Below, one piece after another: positions 32,701 through 36,866 of a stretch of DNA of 64,000 bases (position 1 is its first letter; every line of letters begins with the position of its first letter). A model generated the notes under the pieces. It made no database searches and was not told the origin of the DNA. It saw nothing but the letters and a program-made list of their open reading frames with translations. The stretch is from assembly GCA_963580285.1 (NCBI GenBank), contig OY757024.1:118359203-118423202 (forward strand), in the 5' to 3' direction. The position numbers and the translations under genes are program-made. The stretch is from Lucinisca nassula (Eukaryota > Mollusca > Bivalvia > Lucinida > Lucinidae).

Positions 32701-34323
32701 GGCCTGAACATTAATATTTGCCATTTGTCTATGGATTAATGATTTTGGATTAAGGCTTTGGTATTACGACCTAAACTACTTATATCGGGTCGCTAAAAAG
32801 CACTTTACACCAAATGCACAAGAAGTACAGATTGCAGAACTGTTTTGGCAAACCGAGTGACAAACAGTGTAAATATTGATTAGATGGCTTGCCCAAACTC
32901 CATCTTATGTAGATCTTCACTATTCGAGATGGTAGACCATATCGTAATAAATCAGGACGAGAGTTAACCTTTATGCTCCTGAATAAATTTAGCCAGACCT
33001 ACTGCTGACTGTCGGCCAATCAAGATACTTATTGCAATGTATTCGTTCAGTTCACAAACTGCATGACAAACAGTGTAGAAGTCATCTTGTCTTGATTTAT
33101 ACTGTTTGTAAATGAAGGGAAAGAAATAAAGTACATCTGGGGCCAGTTGTTCAAAACTAACGACGTCGTTGGTTAAAGTATTGTTAAAATTTTGAACATG
33201 TAATATGGCAAATATTCTAATATTTTTGCTGAAAGAATGTGAGCAGCTTTTGCAGACGCAAAACCTGCTCTCATTTGTTCATAAAAAATAACACTGCATT
33301 AGATATTAAACATGCTAGAACTGTTAACATTTTGACCACAAACGAGCTCGTTAAACTAACGATGCTTTGAACAACTGACCCTTGTTGTCATTAATGTAAC
33401 TCTTCTGATATTCACATGTCAACATAAATTACTAATTAAATGAGAATCAAGATCAACCTACTCCATTTAGAAATAATGCTTTGTATAAATATAAATATAT
33501 GTAGGATTTAACACGAGTTTTAACATTGCATACGAAATGACCACGTGTGCAAGTTTGTGCTACTAATATAACGGTTTAAAAATGATATTATTGCCGACGA
33601 ATTTATGTACAGATCACCGACCACTTCAAGAGAATTTCGTGCCAGTAATCAAGGGTTGTATGTGTTGTTACACGGTGTTTTATGCCAAAATAGCACCCCA
33701 TGTTAGAGGATAAACAAATATTTTACTCTTACGATAAACACTTATTGTACTCAATATACTCGACAGTTAGATTGTGGTAAAACCTCTTACAGATAGATCT
33801 TGACGCGAATACTCAAATATGCGTTTAAAACATACATGATAGTTAATTAAAAAACATCCATTTCTTGACCCACGATCGGTTATATTGTACAGGAGTGTAA
33901 TATGTTTTTTTATGTGCACTATGTAAAACATATGTTATATATATATATTCTACAGATTACCCAGCTGACCCATGTACAAATGGAGAAAACGGAAAATTGT
34001 ATCCCCACCAAGACGACTGTGGCAAATTCATTCAGTGCGTAAATGGAAAAGTACAGGAGATGAAGTGTGCCCCAAAGCTAGTATTCCACCCGCAAAACTC
34101 TCAGTGTATGTTTCCTACGAATCCAGAATTGATCTGCCCGGATATACAGCCATGTAAAGACAAAACTCACGGATACTTTCCACATCCTTTCGATTGTTCT
34201 AAGTTCATACAGTGTCAAGATAAAAAGGAGGTCATTTTGACATGCCAAACTGGCCTTGTCTGGGACTCAGGGGTAAATAGTTGTGTTCACAGAACAGACG
34301 GAACTGTTTGTCCAAACAGATAG
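9790..34323 (+). CDS. Gene A: secreted SEA / mucin-like / chitin-binding (ChtBD2 x3) protein, first exon missing
   Basis: Seven exons (9790-9810, 14515-14627, 18616-18683, 24808-25190, 28482-28638, 31584-31804, 33956-34323) join with matching phases. Together with the 1 nt owed by the missing exon 1 they give 444 codons including the stop. Residues are numbered from the first codon completed by the 21-nt exon. Domains: a SEA-like fold at about 9-100; a charged then Thr/Ser/Pro/Lys-rich stretch to 195; ChtBD2-1 with cysteines 202-255; a Thr/Ser-rich linker 256-321; ChtBD2-2 (Cys 328, 343, 349, 359, 372, 382); ChtBD2-3 (Cys 388, 402, 408, 418, 431, 440). Family knowledge: ChtBD2 (CBM14) binds chitin through a six-cysteine fold, and SEA domains sit beside O-glycosylated regions. 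Inferred role: chitin-associated extracellular or mucosal matrix, for example shell, gut lining or mucus. The Gly-Ser autoproteolysis site of mucin SEA domains is not visible. No clear AATAAA follows; ATTAAA occurs at 34887 and 34925. Confidence 0.85.
10209..10345. mobile_element. Foldback Fb-D
   Basis: Inverted repeat with GGTATGGGTTCTGTTGTAGA, GATGACCGTGCTGAGCGCAA and the mirrored GGTTCCGCTCAGCAAGGTCA. Second copy of the 4500-4640 family, in gene A intron 2. Confidence 0.7.
10346..10940. other. Gene A intron 2, no feature recognised
   Basis: AT-rich sequence without a supported ORF or identified repeat; about 10640-10720 shows a weak direct repetition of 'TGCGAG..' phrases. Confidence 0.35.
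10961..11163 (-). mobile_element. SINE-1 (tRNA-headed, possible MetaSINE)
   Basis: On the minus strand: GGCCTCCGTGACCTAGTGGA (A-box region), CGCTGTGGGTTCGAGCCTGG (B box), then a central domain with TCTCCGGGTACTCCGGTTTT and a GAAAGGGCCGTAAAAC end. The central segment resembles what I recall of the mollusc MetaSINE domain; that assignment is from memory. Confidence 0.75.
11347..11686 (+). mobile_element. Hp-B MITE with expanded poly-A
   Basis: Ends CATTACGAAAACACGCCTAT and the inverse CAGGCGTTTTTTCGTGATG. The central hairpin is intact at 11528-11572. A tract of about 55 mostly A bases (11405-11460) is an internal expansion. Confidence 0.75.
11715..11765 (+). mobile_element. Hp-C MITE end fragment
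   Basis: Only the terminus is left: GTGTTCGAGCCATTGAAG then TTTCACTGTA. No core. Confidence 0.5.
11815..12178 (+). mobile_element. Hp-A MITE with duplicated core
   Basis: Ends TTACGATAACACACACATGC and CACGGACTTGTTCACGTGATG. The middle has two overlapping, decayed hairpin copies (11931-12060), suggesting slippage or hairpin-mediated duplication of the core. Confidence 0.65.
12395..12760. mobile_element. Large foldback element
   Basis: GGGGATAACTGTATTGCAAA / TTTGGGGAGGTAAATCG on the left is mirrored by CGATTTACCTCCCCAAAT / ATACAGTTATCCCC on the right, with an inner GTTTTACGGCTCCGC palindrome. Stem arms run 12588-12660 and 12680-12755. A separate imperfect repeat (GCGACAGTATATTCTGCG) lies at the left. 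Confidence 0.65.
12921..12980 (+). repeat. (GAGT)n microsatellite
   Basis: About 13 units of GAGT with one interruption (GAAT), directly joined to the CACTCA-type tail of the adjacent SINE-2, which probably seeded it. Confidence 0.9.
12981..13115 (-). mobile_element. SINE-2
   Basis: Reverse copy: CATACCGAGACGGGACCTCG, TCCGAAAGTCTGGAGAAGCC, then the tRNA-like B-box region GGATCGATCCTGCGATCCCT. Confidence 0.75.
13490..13650 (-). mobile_element. SINE-2
   Basis: Reverse copy with GTTTTACGTCCCACCAGCAA, GGTCATACGGAGACGGGACC and a tRNA-like head ending near 13650. A scrap of SINE-3 3' end lies just before it (13432-13480). Confidence 0.75.
13840..13975 (-). mobile_element. SINE-1, diverged
   Basis: TATATCGGACCGATC, GGCGAAAACCGGAGTA and CCTAACCATTAGGC are recognisable; the middle is deleted. 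Confidence 0.45.
14085..14497 (+). mobile_element. Fb-E MITE upstream of gene A exon 3
   Basis: Left part with GTTGAGGAAAAGGGATAAAA and its mirrored TTTATCCCTTTTCCTCAACG, a partial duplication of the left arm, then ATCCACTAGTGGATTATCG and the GACGTCATATGATAAA end at about 14494. It stops about 20 bp before the exon 3 acceptor. Confidence 0.75.
14515..14627 (+). CDS. Gene A exon 3, first half of the SEA-like domain
   Basis: The exon follows TTTTCAATTTTCAG and ends at CAG|GTAAGTAG. Of three frames only the phase-1 frame is open over all 113 nt. It encodes LLKATLAMKIRNTGY and onward to the segment ending SSKYCHQ. The order 'Thr-Leu-x-x-Lys-Ile ... Tyr ... Leu ... Ser-x-x-Phe ... Cys' is typical of the start of SEA domains. 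A foldback MITE (Fb-E) ends about 20 bp before the acceptor. Confidence 0.75.
14705..14852. repeat. Poly-T tract and foldback
   Basis: About 30 T bases, then GACATCTCATGCAAATTGTC twice in direct order and once inverted, forming a stem around CTCCATAGGAG. Confidence 0.6.
14990..15446. other. Gene A intron 3, little recognised
   Basis: A Pal-J-like scrap (CAAACAGTGTAGACTCAGAT) is at 15030-15051. The remainder shows no gene or repeat I can name. Confidence 0.35.
15447..15546 (+). repeat. 100-bp exact duplication, copy 1
   Basis: Identical base for base to 16451-16550. It contains, on the minus strand, a splice-donor-like CAG|GTAAGG. It ends in the SINE-3 motif CGACATTGAGATGAA. Confidence 0.85.
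15532..15932 (-). mobile_element. SINE-3 relic interrupted by a hammerhead repeat
   Basis: SINE-3 3' half (CCGACATTGAGATGAAATG) lies at 15532-15600 and the 5' half (TTTCAGCTCTGCGCTGAAGC, AAGCCCCGATGGGCGGG) at 15820-15930. The repeat at 15636-15790 separates them. Confidence 0.6.
15636..15790 (+). mobile_element. Hammerhead-bearing repeat, decayed ribozyme
   Basis: Shares AATGTGGGTTATATTTT, GATCATTGATTTCACTGCGG and CACTGATGAGGCCTAA with copies at 28690 and 36500. The motif at 15707-15750 keeps CUGAUGA (15712-15718), the palindromic ACUAGCUAGU and GUC, but G12 of the core GAA is A and stem I has one mismatch. Predicted inactive. Confidence 0.55.
15972..16448 (-). mobile_element. PLE 3' tail
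   Basis: Reverse copy from GTCAGGAATCGATGCTATTA to AAACCACTGAAGTGCTGGAG, including CCTTGGAACGGTCATT and the GGCCACAATCCTCGCCC segment. Confidence 0.75.
16451..16550 (+). repeat. 100-bp exact duplication, copy 2
   Basis: Identical to 15447-15546, offset 1004 bp. Flanked on the left by a PLE tail and on the right by an Hp-A MITE, unlike copy 1, so the shared block is sharply bounded. Confidence 0.85.
16551..16812 (+). mobile_element. Hp-A MITE
   Basis: CATGTTCGCATGTGCTAGTG left end (diverged), core at 16663-16702 (GTGCTCGTTAGACCCACCTC / GAGGCGGTTCTAACGAGTAC), and the ACCCCAGTTTCC...CGGACATG right side. Confidence 0.65.
17003..18190 (-). pseudogene. PLE mosaic: RT fragments with an inverted tail inside
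   Basis: Minus-strand RT pieces lie at 18190-17785 (Tyr-Phe-Asp-Asp box region, then 'Gly-Asp-Val-Pro-Arg-Val-Ala-Ser-Tyr') and 17410-17181 ('Phe-His-Arg-Arg-His-Ser-Asp-Leu-Ile-Ser-Lys-Phe'), followed by tail to 17003. Between them, 17414-17775 is a PLE tail in plus orientation. An (ATT)n run at 16983-17003 borders the left end. Confidence 0.65.
18270..18549 (-). mobile_element. Hp-A MITE upstream of gene A exon 4
   Basis: Starts CACGTGAACTAGTCCGTGAA, core at 18393-18433 with near-perfect arms, ends GGGTGTGTTTTCGTAATG. About 65 bp separate it from the exon 4 acceptor. Confidence 0.8.
18616..18683 (+). CDS. Gene A exon 4, middle of the SEA-like domain
   Basis: Acceptor TTTCTTTTCAG, donor GTAAGTGA, entered in phase 0 and left in phase 2. 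It encodes MDEFYSQSQFKDTYRGC and then EVIAI. The 'Phe-Tyr-x-x-Ser-x-Phe-x-x-x-Tyr-x-Gly-Cys-x-Val' pattern matches the helix-to-strand region of SEA domains. The ATG at the exon start is simply the first codon after the splice site and is not a translation start. Confidence 0.75.
18690..19012. mobile_element. Fb-F MITE with foldback end
   Basis: Starts in ACTTATCATATGACGTCGTT just after the exon 4 donor. It contains CCTTTGGCGAG-type symmetric arms around 18905-19000 (TCATATGGTATTTATGAAAC / GTTTCATAAATATCATATGA) and GTGTAAGAT. It shares ends with Fb-E. Confidence 0.65.
19141..19225. repeat. TGTGCGCACA palindrome cluster
   Basis: Direct and inverted copies of ATATTGTGCGCACAAGATAT-type words (19160-19185, 19190-19222) form alternating self-complementary blocks in gene A intron 4. 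Confidence 0.6.
19595..19710 (-). mobile_element. SINE-3 fragment
   Basis: TTTGATTCGAGGTTTAACAC and CCAAGCCCCGATGGGCGGAG are joined after deletion of the middle. Confidence 0.55.
19800..20222 (+). mobile_element. Hp-A MITE split by another copy's end
   Basis: Left core arm (GTGCTCGTTAGAACGGGCGG) at 19809 and right core arm (CGCTTCTAACGAGTACCCAC) at 20077 are 240 bp apart. Between them is a segment with ATAATGGCGTCCAACGTGG, the end variant also seen near 29880, 36100 and 41590. The right end CGTGTACACGTGATGG is at 20199-20214. Confidence 0.55.
20785..20845. mobile_element. Pal-J palindrome
   Basis: CCAAACAGTGTAGATCCTGA faces its inverse TCTAGATCTACACTGTTTGC. The family also appears near 22515, 23508, 27637, 27910, 32865, 33070, 37612, 39490, 52175, 54027 and 58700. 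Confidence 0.65.
20878..21045 (-). repeat. Dispersed repeat ('GGATGCGCAG' family)
   Basis: Reverse-complement match to 1-130 and, at its right side, a second GGATGCGCAGG phrase, so the unit itself contains repeats. Confidence 0.5.
21290..21668 (+). mobile_element. Fb-E MITE, well-preserved copy
   Basis: AGAGGATCTTACATGAGTGC, long mirrored arms around TGCGAGGCTTTGCCGAGCA, ATTAGTAAACGCGACGTCG, ATCCACTTGTGGATTATCG, and the GCGACGTCATATGATAAA end. About 375 bp; the best reference copy for this family. Confidence 0.8.
21670..21800 (-). mobile_element. PLE tail fragment
   Basis: CAATGATCAGGAATCGATAC to GCAACACTATTTCAAC, then an internal deletion to GAAGAACCGCTTTGGAACG. Confidence 0.6.
21920..22290 (+). 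mobile_element. PLE tail with duplicated end
   Basis: TTTTGTTTCGGATAGCCATC, a (GT)n/G run, TTGTATCGATTCCTGATAAT, then a second, better preserved end (22200-22280) with TTTGTGTTTCTTTCCCTTTG and TTCTGATCATTGCCTC. Confidence 0.65.
22361..22527 (-). mobile_element. SINE-2
   Basis: GTGAGTGAGTG tail, GTTTTACGTCCCACCAACAG, TCCGAAAGTCTGGAGAAGCC, B box CGGGATCGATCCTGCGACCC. Full length. Confidence 0.8.
22750..23022 (-). mobile_element. PLE tail
   Basis: Reverse copy from GTGAAAGCAAAGATCATGAA to CGGTCAGTGAAACGAATTCC, 5' truncated relative to full tails. Confidence 0.7.
23023..23505. other. Gene A intron 4, no feature recognised
   Basis: No ORF with coding character and no repeat seen before the Pal-J copy at 23508-23578. 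Confidence 0.35.
23703..23918 (+). mobile_element. SINE-1
   Basis: Forward copy: GGGCCTCCGTGGCCTAG, CGCTGTGGTTCAAGCCTGGC, GACGCCAACTTCTGCAACGG, TGAAAGCCCGTAAAACC, then an (AAATA)n-type tail of about 40 bp. Confidence 0.75.
24040..24690 (+). mobile_element. Fb-E MITE with Hp-B nested inside
   Basis: Fb-E left half 24040-24343 and right half 24623-24690 (GACGTCATATGATAA). Hp-B (24346-24622) lies between, with CATCACGAAAACACGCCTAT start, intact core at 24466-24506 and a short right end before GCGTAATG. The order of insertion is clear: Hp-B entered Fb-E. Confidence 0.75.
24700..24790 (+). mobile_element. Fb-F end next to gene A exon 5
   Basis: CATCAATATCATATAAAGTGACCAG and CGTGTAACGTGACC (words of Fb-F) run up to the T tract of the exon 5 acceptor, leaving about 17 bp. 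Confidence 0.5.
24808..25190 (+). CDS. Gene A exon 5, end of SEA-like domain and Thr/Ser/Pro-rich stalk
   Basis: The acceptor has a long T tract ending TTTTTCAG; the donor is GTATGT. The first base completes the Lys codon begun in exon 4. The exon opens with NHYINFTLFFIEKEV, the last hydrophobic strand expected of a SEA domain where mucin SEA domains usually carry Gly-Ser-Val. It then runs through a charged segment into a Lys/Thr/Pro/Ser-rich stalk suited to O-glycosylation. It leaves in phase 1. Confidence 0.8.
25400..25555. mobile_element. Foldback element
   Basis: TAATTTCGTATTAGTCCAGT / ACAGGTCCGAGGTCTGCTGT is mirrored by ACAGCAGACCTCGGACCTGT / ACTGGGCCAATACGAAATTA. Stem of about 60 bp around an inner duplicated AGCTGTATTGGCC. 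Confidence 0.75.
25668..26335 (+). mobile_element. Tandem run of Fb-E MITE copies
   Basis: Three to four successive left-end/hairpin units, each starting CATAGAGGATCTTA-ATGAG (25670, 25825, 25987) with GGTTCATAGAGGAT between them. Only the last copy has the full right half ending GACGTCATATGATGAA. An array built by repeated insertion or unequal exchange. Confidence 0.7.
26330..26585 (-). mobile_element. Fb-F MITE
   Basis: GAGGATCTTAAACGAGTGGT, CCACTTTAAATTGGATTATA, TAATTACACGTGTGGATTAC and ATCGACGTCATATGATAA. Reverse arrangement of the 18690 copy. Confidence 0.65.
26687..26888 (-). mobile_element. SINE-1, left arm of an inverted pair
   Basis: Minus-strand head GGGCCTCCGTGGCCTAGTGG at 26888, B box GTAGGTTCGAGCCTCG, central TCTCCGGGTACTCCAG, and a T/G-rich tract at its 3' side (26635-26680). 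Confidence 0.8.
26967..27190 (+). mobile_element. SINE-1, right arm of an inverted pair
   Basis: GGGCCTCCGTGGCCTGGTGG, TGTGGGTTCGAGCCTGGCTT, TCTCCGGGTACTCCGGTTTT, ending GAAAGGGCCGTAACCCCC. Opposite to the copy at 26687-26888, 78 bp away. Confidence 0.8.
27191..27636. other. Gene A intron 5, no feature recognised
   Basis: No repeat or ORF identified; followed by Pal-J copies at 27637-27703 and 27905-27980. Confidence 0.35.
28005..28135 (+). mobile_element. PLE tail fragment
   Basis: GTTTTGGCCATTTTGTTGGA, CCGTTGGTGTTTCCTTTTGG, GTTTCATGTTTGTGTTTC, then breaks off. Confidence 0.6.
28136..28470. other. Gene A intron 5 end, no feature recognised
   Basis: A 14-bp direct repeat of TATAATGAAAAGT near 28420-28444 is the only pattern seen before the exon 6 acceptor. 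Confidence 0.35.
28482..28638 (+). CDS. Gene A exon 6, chitin-binding domain 1 (cysteines 1-5)
   Basis: Acceptor CATATTTTCCAG, donor GTATGTAA, entered in phase 1 and left in phase 2. It encodes most of a ChtBD2 domain: a Pro-Cys start, Tyr-Phe-Pro-His-Pro, Ser-Cys-Asp-Lys-Phe-Phe-Gln-Cys, then Gln-Cys-Gly-Ala-Gly-Leu-x-Tyr and Phe-Thr-Cys. The aromatic residues of the chitin-binding face (Tyr-Phe, Phe-Phe, Tyr) are present. The sixth cysteine is supplied by the next exon. Confidence 0.88.
28690..28860 (+). mobile_element. Hammerhead-bearing repeat, decayed
   Basis: Shares CCGTGAAAAGCCTCCCTGCC, GTGTGGGTTATAT, CCACTGCGGGATTTCGAAAA and GGTCACTGATGA with the 36500 copy. After CUGAUGA (28818-28824) the stem II and GAA parts are replaced, so no ribozyme can form. 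Confidence 0.55.
29075..29350 (+). mobile_element. Hp-A MITE
   Basis: CATTACGATATCACACCCTT start, perfect core 29186-29230, TATGTCTTGGAGCAAAAATA, CACGGACTTGTTTACGTGATG end. Gene A intron 6. Confidence 0.85.
29629..29940 (-). mobile_element. Hp-A MITE, variant end
   Basis: CATCACACGAACAAGTCCGT start, perfect core 29752-29808, then an alternative end containing CACCATGTTGGACGCCATTA and GACATGTTTTCC, also seen at about 19985, 36100 and 41590. Confidence 0.75.
29992..30265 (+). mobile_element. Hp-A MITE, well-preserved copy
   Basis: CATTACGATAACACGCCCGT start, perfect core 30102-30150, ACCCCAGTTTTCTCTATATA, CACGGACTTGTTCACGTGATG end. Best reference for the family. Confidence 0.9.
30350..30705 (-). 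mobile_element. PLE tail, diverged
   Basis: GAAGTGAAGGCAATTGATAC, CACCGCCTTGGAACGGTCAG, TTGACGTGGCCACGATTCTC. Intron 6 of gene A. Confidence 0.65.
30741..30999 (+). mobile_element. Hp-B MITE, half core
   Basis: TTTACGAAAACACACCTATA start; core partly deleted (only GAGGCGGTTCGAACGAGTAC); ATATAGGCGTGTTTTCGTGATG end. Confidence 0.75.
31226..31577 (+). mobile_element. Hp-C MITE abutting the gene A exon 7 acceptor
   Basis: TA-flanked. CAGTAGAACTTCGATGGCTC start, core 31375-31422 (TACTCATTAGAATCGCCTC / GAGGCATTTCTAATGAGTAC), inverse end GCCATTGAAGTTCGTCTG at 31575. The exon 7 AG follows 6 bp after the flanking TA. Confidence 0.85.
31584..31804 (+). CDS. Gene A exon 7, sixth cysteine of ChtBD2-1 and mucin-like linker
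   Basis: Acceptor CTGTATTTACAG, donor GTGAGTTT. The first base completes a Lys codon; the sequence FMPNVQCPDPSKAPP gives the last cysteine of domain 1. About 55 Thr/Ser/Arg/Lys/Pro-rich residues follow (repeated 'Thr-Thr-Thr', 'Ser-Thr-Lys'), a likely O-glycosylated linker. The acceptor lies 7 bp after the end of an Hp-C MITE, so upstream splicing signals are partly transposon-derived. Confidence 0.82.
31892..32385 (+). mobile_element. Fb-G MITE with a hammerhead-bearing insert
   Basis: Left end AAGGGGAATGGGAACACCTG, right part TTTGACATGGGAGACAAAAA, GCAGGAGTTACCTCCCCTGA and GGTGTTCCAACTCCCTTCAA. The intact relative at 47019-47256 lacks the segment of about 240 bp between 31990 and 32233, which carries the ribozyme. 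Confidence 0.7.
32028..32073 (-). ncRNA. Type I hammerhead ribozyme motif, all core bases intact
   Basis: Minus-strand order: stem I GGGUCA (32073-32068), CUGAUGA (32067-32061), stem II GGCU-UUAUU-AGCC (32060-32048), GAA (32047-32045), stem III ACUACGUAGU (32044-32035), cleavage base A (32034), stem I return UGACCC (32033-32028). Stem I is a perfect 6 bp and stem II a perfect 4 bp; stem III is self-complementary with a two-base turn, as in dimeric animal hammerheads. Cleavage would follow GUA at 32034. It is antisense to gene A, in intron 7. Activity is inferred, not shown. Confidence 0.75.
32500..32575 (+). mobile_element. Hp-A MITE right-end fragment
   Basis: AACCCCAATTTTCTCTACAA and TTTCACAGACTTGTGCACGTGA only. 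Confidence 0.5.
32860..33118. mobile_element. Two Pal-J copies
   Basis: GACAAACAGTGTAAATATTG / ATCTTCACTATTCGA (32866-32928) and GACAAACAGTGTAGAAGTCA / TTATACTGTTTGTAAA (33069-33115). Confidence 0.5.
33138..33383. mobile_element. Foldback Fb-H
   Basis: GGGGCCAGTTGTTCAAAACT / AACGACGTCGTT at the left is mirrored by AACGAGCTCGTTAAACTAAC and GCTTTGAACAACTGACCC at the right. Related scraps: 12215-12290 and 13115-13165. Confidence 0.65.
33384..33955. other. Gene A intron 7 end, no feature recognised
   Basis: AT-rich; a (TA)n run at 33936-33947 lies in the acceptor region of exon 8. Confidence 0.35.
33956..34323 (+). CDS. Gene A exon 8 (terminal), chitin-binding domains 2 and 3
   Basis: Acceptor ATATATTCTACAG, entered in phase 1 and ending at TAG 34321-34323. 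It encodes two complete ChtBD2 domains in tandem, each with six cysteines and the signature 'Gly-x-Tyr/Leu-x-Pro-His-x-x-Asp-Cys-x-Lys-Phe-Ile-Gln-Cys'. They are separated by five residues. The protein ends four residues after the last cysteine pair with Pro-Asn-Arg, with no membrane anchor or GPI signal, so the product should be fully secreted. Confidence 0.92.
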
Positions 34324-35634
34324 TATCCGAAATTACGGATGGGGATGTCAGTTGAATCACATTTGCTCCTGGGTGCAGCTTGGGCAGAAACGCCAGTGTA
34401 GTTGGGTGGCATATTGGCGGGAAATAGTCTGTGAAATTGTCGCGACACGTACGGTTACAACCTAACCATTAAGCACGCTGGTAGGCTCAGTCCAGGGTTT
34501 CCCTATCCTTCAAAAACGAAGGATTTTGTCCCAACTTATTTCAGTGTCGCATTATCTTTGAGAAGGGAGACAGATATGTCTTTCACAGCCTTGTTATTTT
34601 CCTGTTATGTTCAGTAATTCTCCTGAGGTGGGTATCACTGGGGACAAACATTCTGTGACAAACAATTCAAAAGAAAACCCCTTACTCAGTCTCTTGATAG
34701 TATCACTCGATGTTTTTTTCGGTCGAAGTATAGATGTTTAGTTGCTAAAAGGGTAATCAACAGTCTATGCTTCAATCCATCATCACAGATGATATATACA
34801 CTACGAATACACCGTGTTCACTACATAATGTGAGATCTTCCAGGCAGTTTATTTTTAACGGACTTTTGAATGTGTCTGGTGTTCAAATTAAATCACTGCT
34901 TTCTTGTTTATTCCGGAAATCATCATTAAAGTTTGGGTTTTGACCTGAGAAAATTATGATTTGGCAGTAAGCAGAATGCCTATGAACTGTTATAAGGATT
35001 TGTCGTTTGACAGCTGAGAATTGGGATGTGAATTGACCAAAGGAACGCGGTCTTTGCTTAACAATTTTATAATGTCTATTACCATTTCTGTCATTATTCA
35101 CAATTTGCAAGTTCATTGATGTTGTGGATGCGACAGCTTTCTTACTTGTTTATGTACGAAACACCCTTGTAATCAAAAATTTATATTGACGACAGTGGGA
35201 TTATAGAGGTAAAAATTATCTGCCGTATATTTGCGTTACACATAGATTTATCAGTACCCCCTATATAAACAGCATTGCAACAACTTGACCTGATAAAGAT
35301 ATGCTTTTTAGGACAAGTGATCTTTATCAGGTCAGCATTACATGACAATTTTATGAATGAACTGGACTTCTAGAAAATTGGCAAAAAATGTAATTATTAC
35401 TGGAAAATTGAAAAAAAAAAATACACGAATTCATAGGGAAAAAGACGGTCAGATAATACTTAATATATGGACCGATTATTGCACACCGGAATCTTGGAAC
35501 CCACTGAGGACAATCCATAAATGATCATAAATTGCATATTTAAAGCGTGTACAAGGGGACTAACTGATAAATAGAATACCCGATTCTTGTCACTTGATAT
35601 CAAGTTTATCAGGCTCGGTTTCGAAAACGCATAT
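34324..35634. other. 3' flank of gene A, including probable 3'UTR
   Basis: No ORF with coding character. ATTAAA hexamers at 34887 and 34925 are weak poly(A) candidates. A short inverted pair (ACCTGATAAAGAT / ATCTTTATCAGGT) lies at 35288-35336. Confidence 0.35.
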
Positions 35635-35800
35635 AGTACTTTTATTTTGGATGGCCGTTTGGCCATTTTATGGGAAAGTGGTTGTCCTTGTGGAATTTTT
35701 GTAGTGAATTTGTTTTATACTGGTGTTTCCTTCCCTTTGGTGTCTTGGATGGGAGCTGTGAGGTAATTGTATCAATTGCTGATCATTGTCCTCACTTCTA
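35635..35800 (+). mobile_element. PLE tail fragment
   Basis: TTTTATTTTGGATGGCCGTT, TTATGGGAAAGTGG, CTTCCCTTTGGTGTCTTGG, GCTGATCATTGTCCTCACTT. Confidence 0.65.
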
Positions 35801-35883
35801 TTTTAAAAATACTAAGCTCAACTCACTTAGAAAGGCATTTTAAAATTAATAAACAAAACAAAAGACAATTTCTCATCCCTATA

Positions 35884-36140
35884 ACAAGTCCGTGAAACGA
35901 AGACCCCCTAAACCAACTTTATATACAAAAAAGTGGAGTTTACGGAGGAATACATTATGTGCCATATTTTTGCTCAAAAAGAGAGATTGTGGGTACTCGT
36001 TAGAACGGCCTCAATCTGACGAGCACCCACAATCTGTGTTGAAAGCAGAAATGAGAAAGATGCTATCATTTTTTTACTAATATTTGTCATTTGCGAAACC
36101 ATGTTGGACGCCATTATTTCACATGGGCACGTGTTGCTCT
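35884..36140 (-). mobile_element. Hp-A MITE, variant end and eroded core
   Basis: ACAAGTCCGTGAAACGAAGA start, TGGGTACTCGTTAGAACGGC with the right arm reduced to CTGACGAGCACCCAC, then the ACCATGTTGGACGCCATTAT end. Confidence 0.65.
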
Positions 36141-36499
36141 CAGCAGGAATATCATCTCATTTGTTTGTGTTTTAATTTTTATCAGCATTATAAATTTCAT
36201 ACGCAACTGATTTCAGCATGAAAAAGTTTTATAACTTCGACCCCTGTCTGATCGTTGTAGGGGATTTAGTTTGGAACAGTAGACTTTTCGGCGCTTCAAT
36301 ATATACTACGGAAAAAACAAACTATGCATGTACAAAAAATAAATTTTCTATAATTCTAAATTTCATTTATGCTTGAAACTTTACACAAAGATATTGTGTA
36401 TACTCCTTAACAATAATGATTGATAAATAATGTACTTGCACGTGCATTTCGTTGTTCTTGTGCAAGTGCAGGATTATTATTAACATATTTTACGTCTCT

Positions 36500-36725
36500 A
36501 CAGTTGTTGTCTGGGACTGTGTGCCTGCCGTAAAAAGTCTTCCTGCCCTACATCATAGTGTAGTTTATATTTTCTTGTCCTTTAGGATCATTGATTTAAT
36601 TGTGGAATTTTGAAAATAGTTGAGGTCACTGATGAGGCCTAAATGCCCGAAACTAGCTAGTCTGGCCTAGAAAACATGTACACTCCATATTTTCCAGTTC
36701 TGTGGTGTATTCCATGCTTACAACG
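36500..36725 (+). mobile_element. Hammerhead-bearing repeat inside the Tc1 element
   Basis: Shares CTGCCGTAAAAAGTCTTCCT, CATAGTGTAGTTTATAT, GATCATTGATTTAATTGTGG and the ribozyme core with copies at 15636 and 28690. It lies between the left TIR and the transposase ORF, so it probably inserted there. Confidence 0.6.
36624..36667 (+). ncRNA. Type I hammerhead ribozyme motif, one stem II mismatch
   Basis: GGUCA (36624-36628), CUGAUGA (36629-36635), stem II GGCC-UAAAU-GCCC (36636-36648; third pair C-C), GAA (36649-36651), palindromic ACUAGCUAGU (36652-36661), C17 (36662), stem I return UGGCC (36663-36667). Stem I pairs over 5 bp with one G-U. All core bases are intact. The unmutated stem II was probably GGCC-UAAAU-GGCC. 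Confidence 0.65.
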
Positions 36726-36866
36726 GATAATCCTTCAAGAACATATATTAAGCATATTCGTGGCTAGCAATTAAATTGTGAACGTCTTTACAATTTTTAT
36801 GATTCTTGTGTAAAACCGTTTTATCCAGGTTAAACAGAAAAACAAATTTATTCCTCCTGGTAAGCA

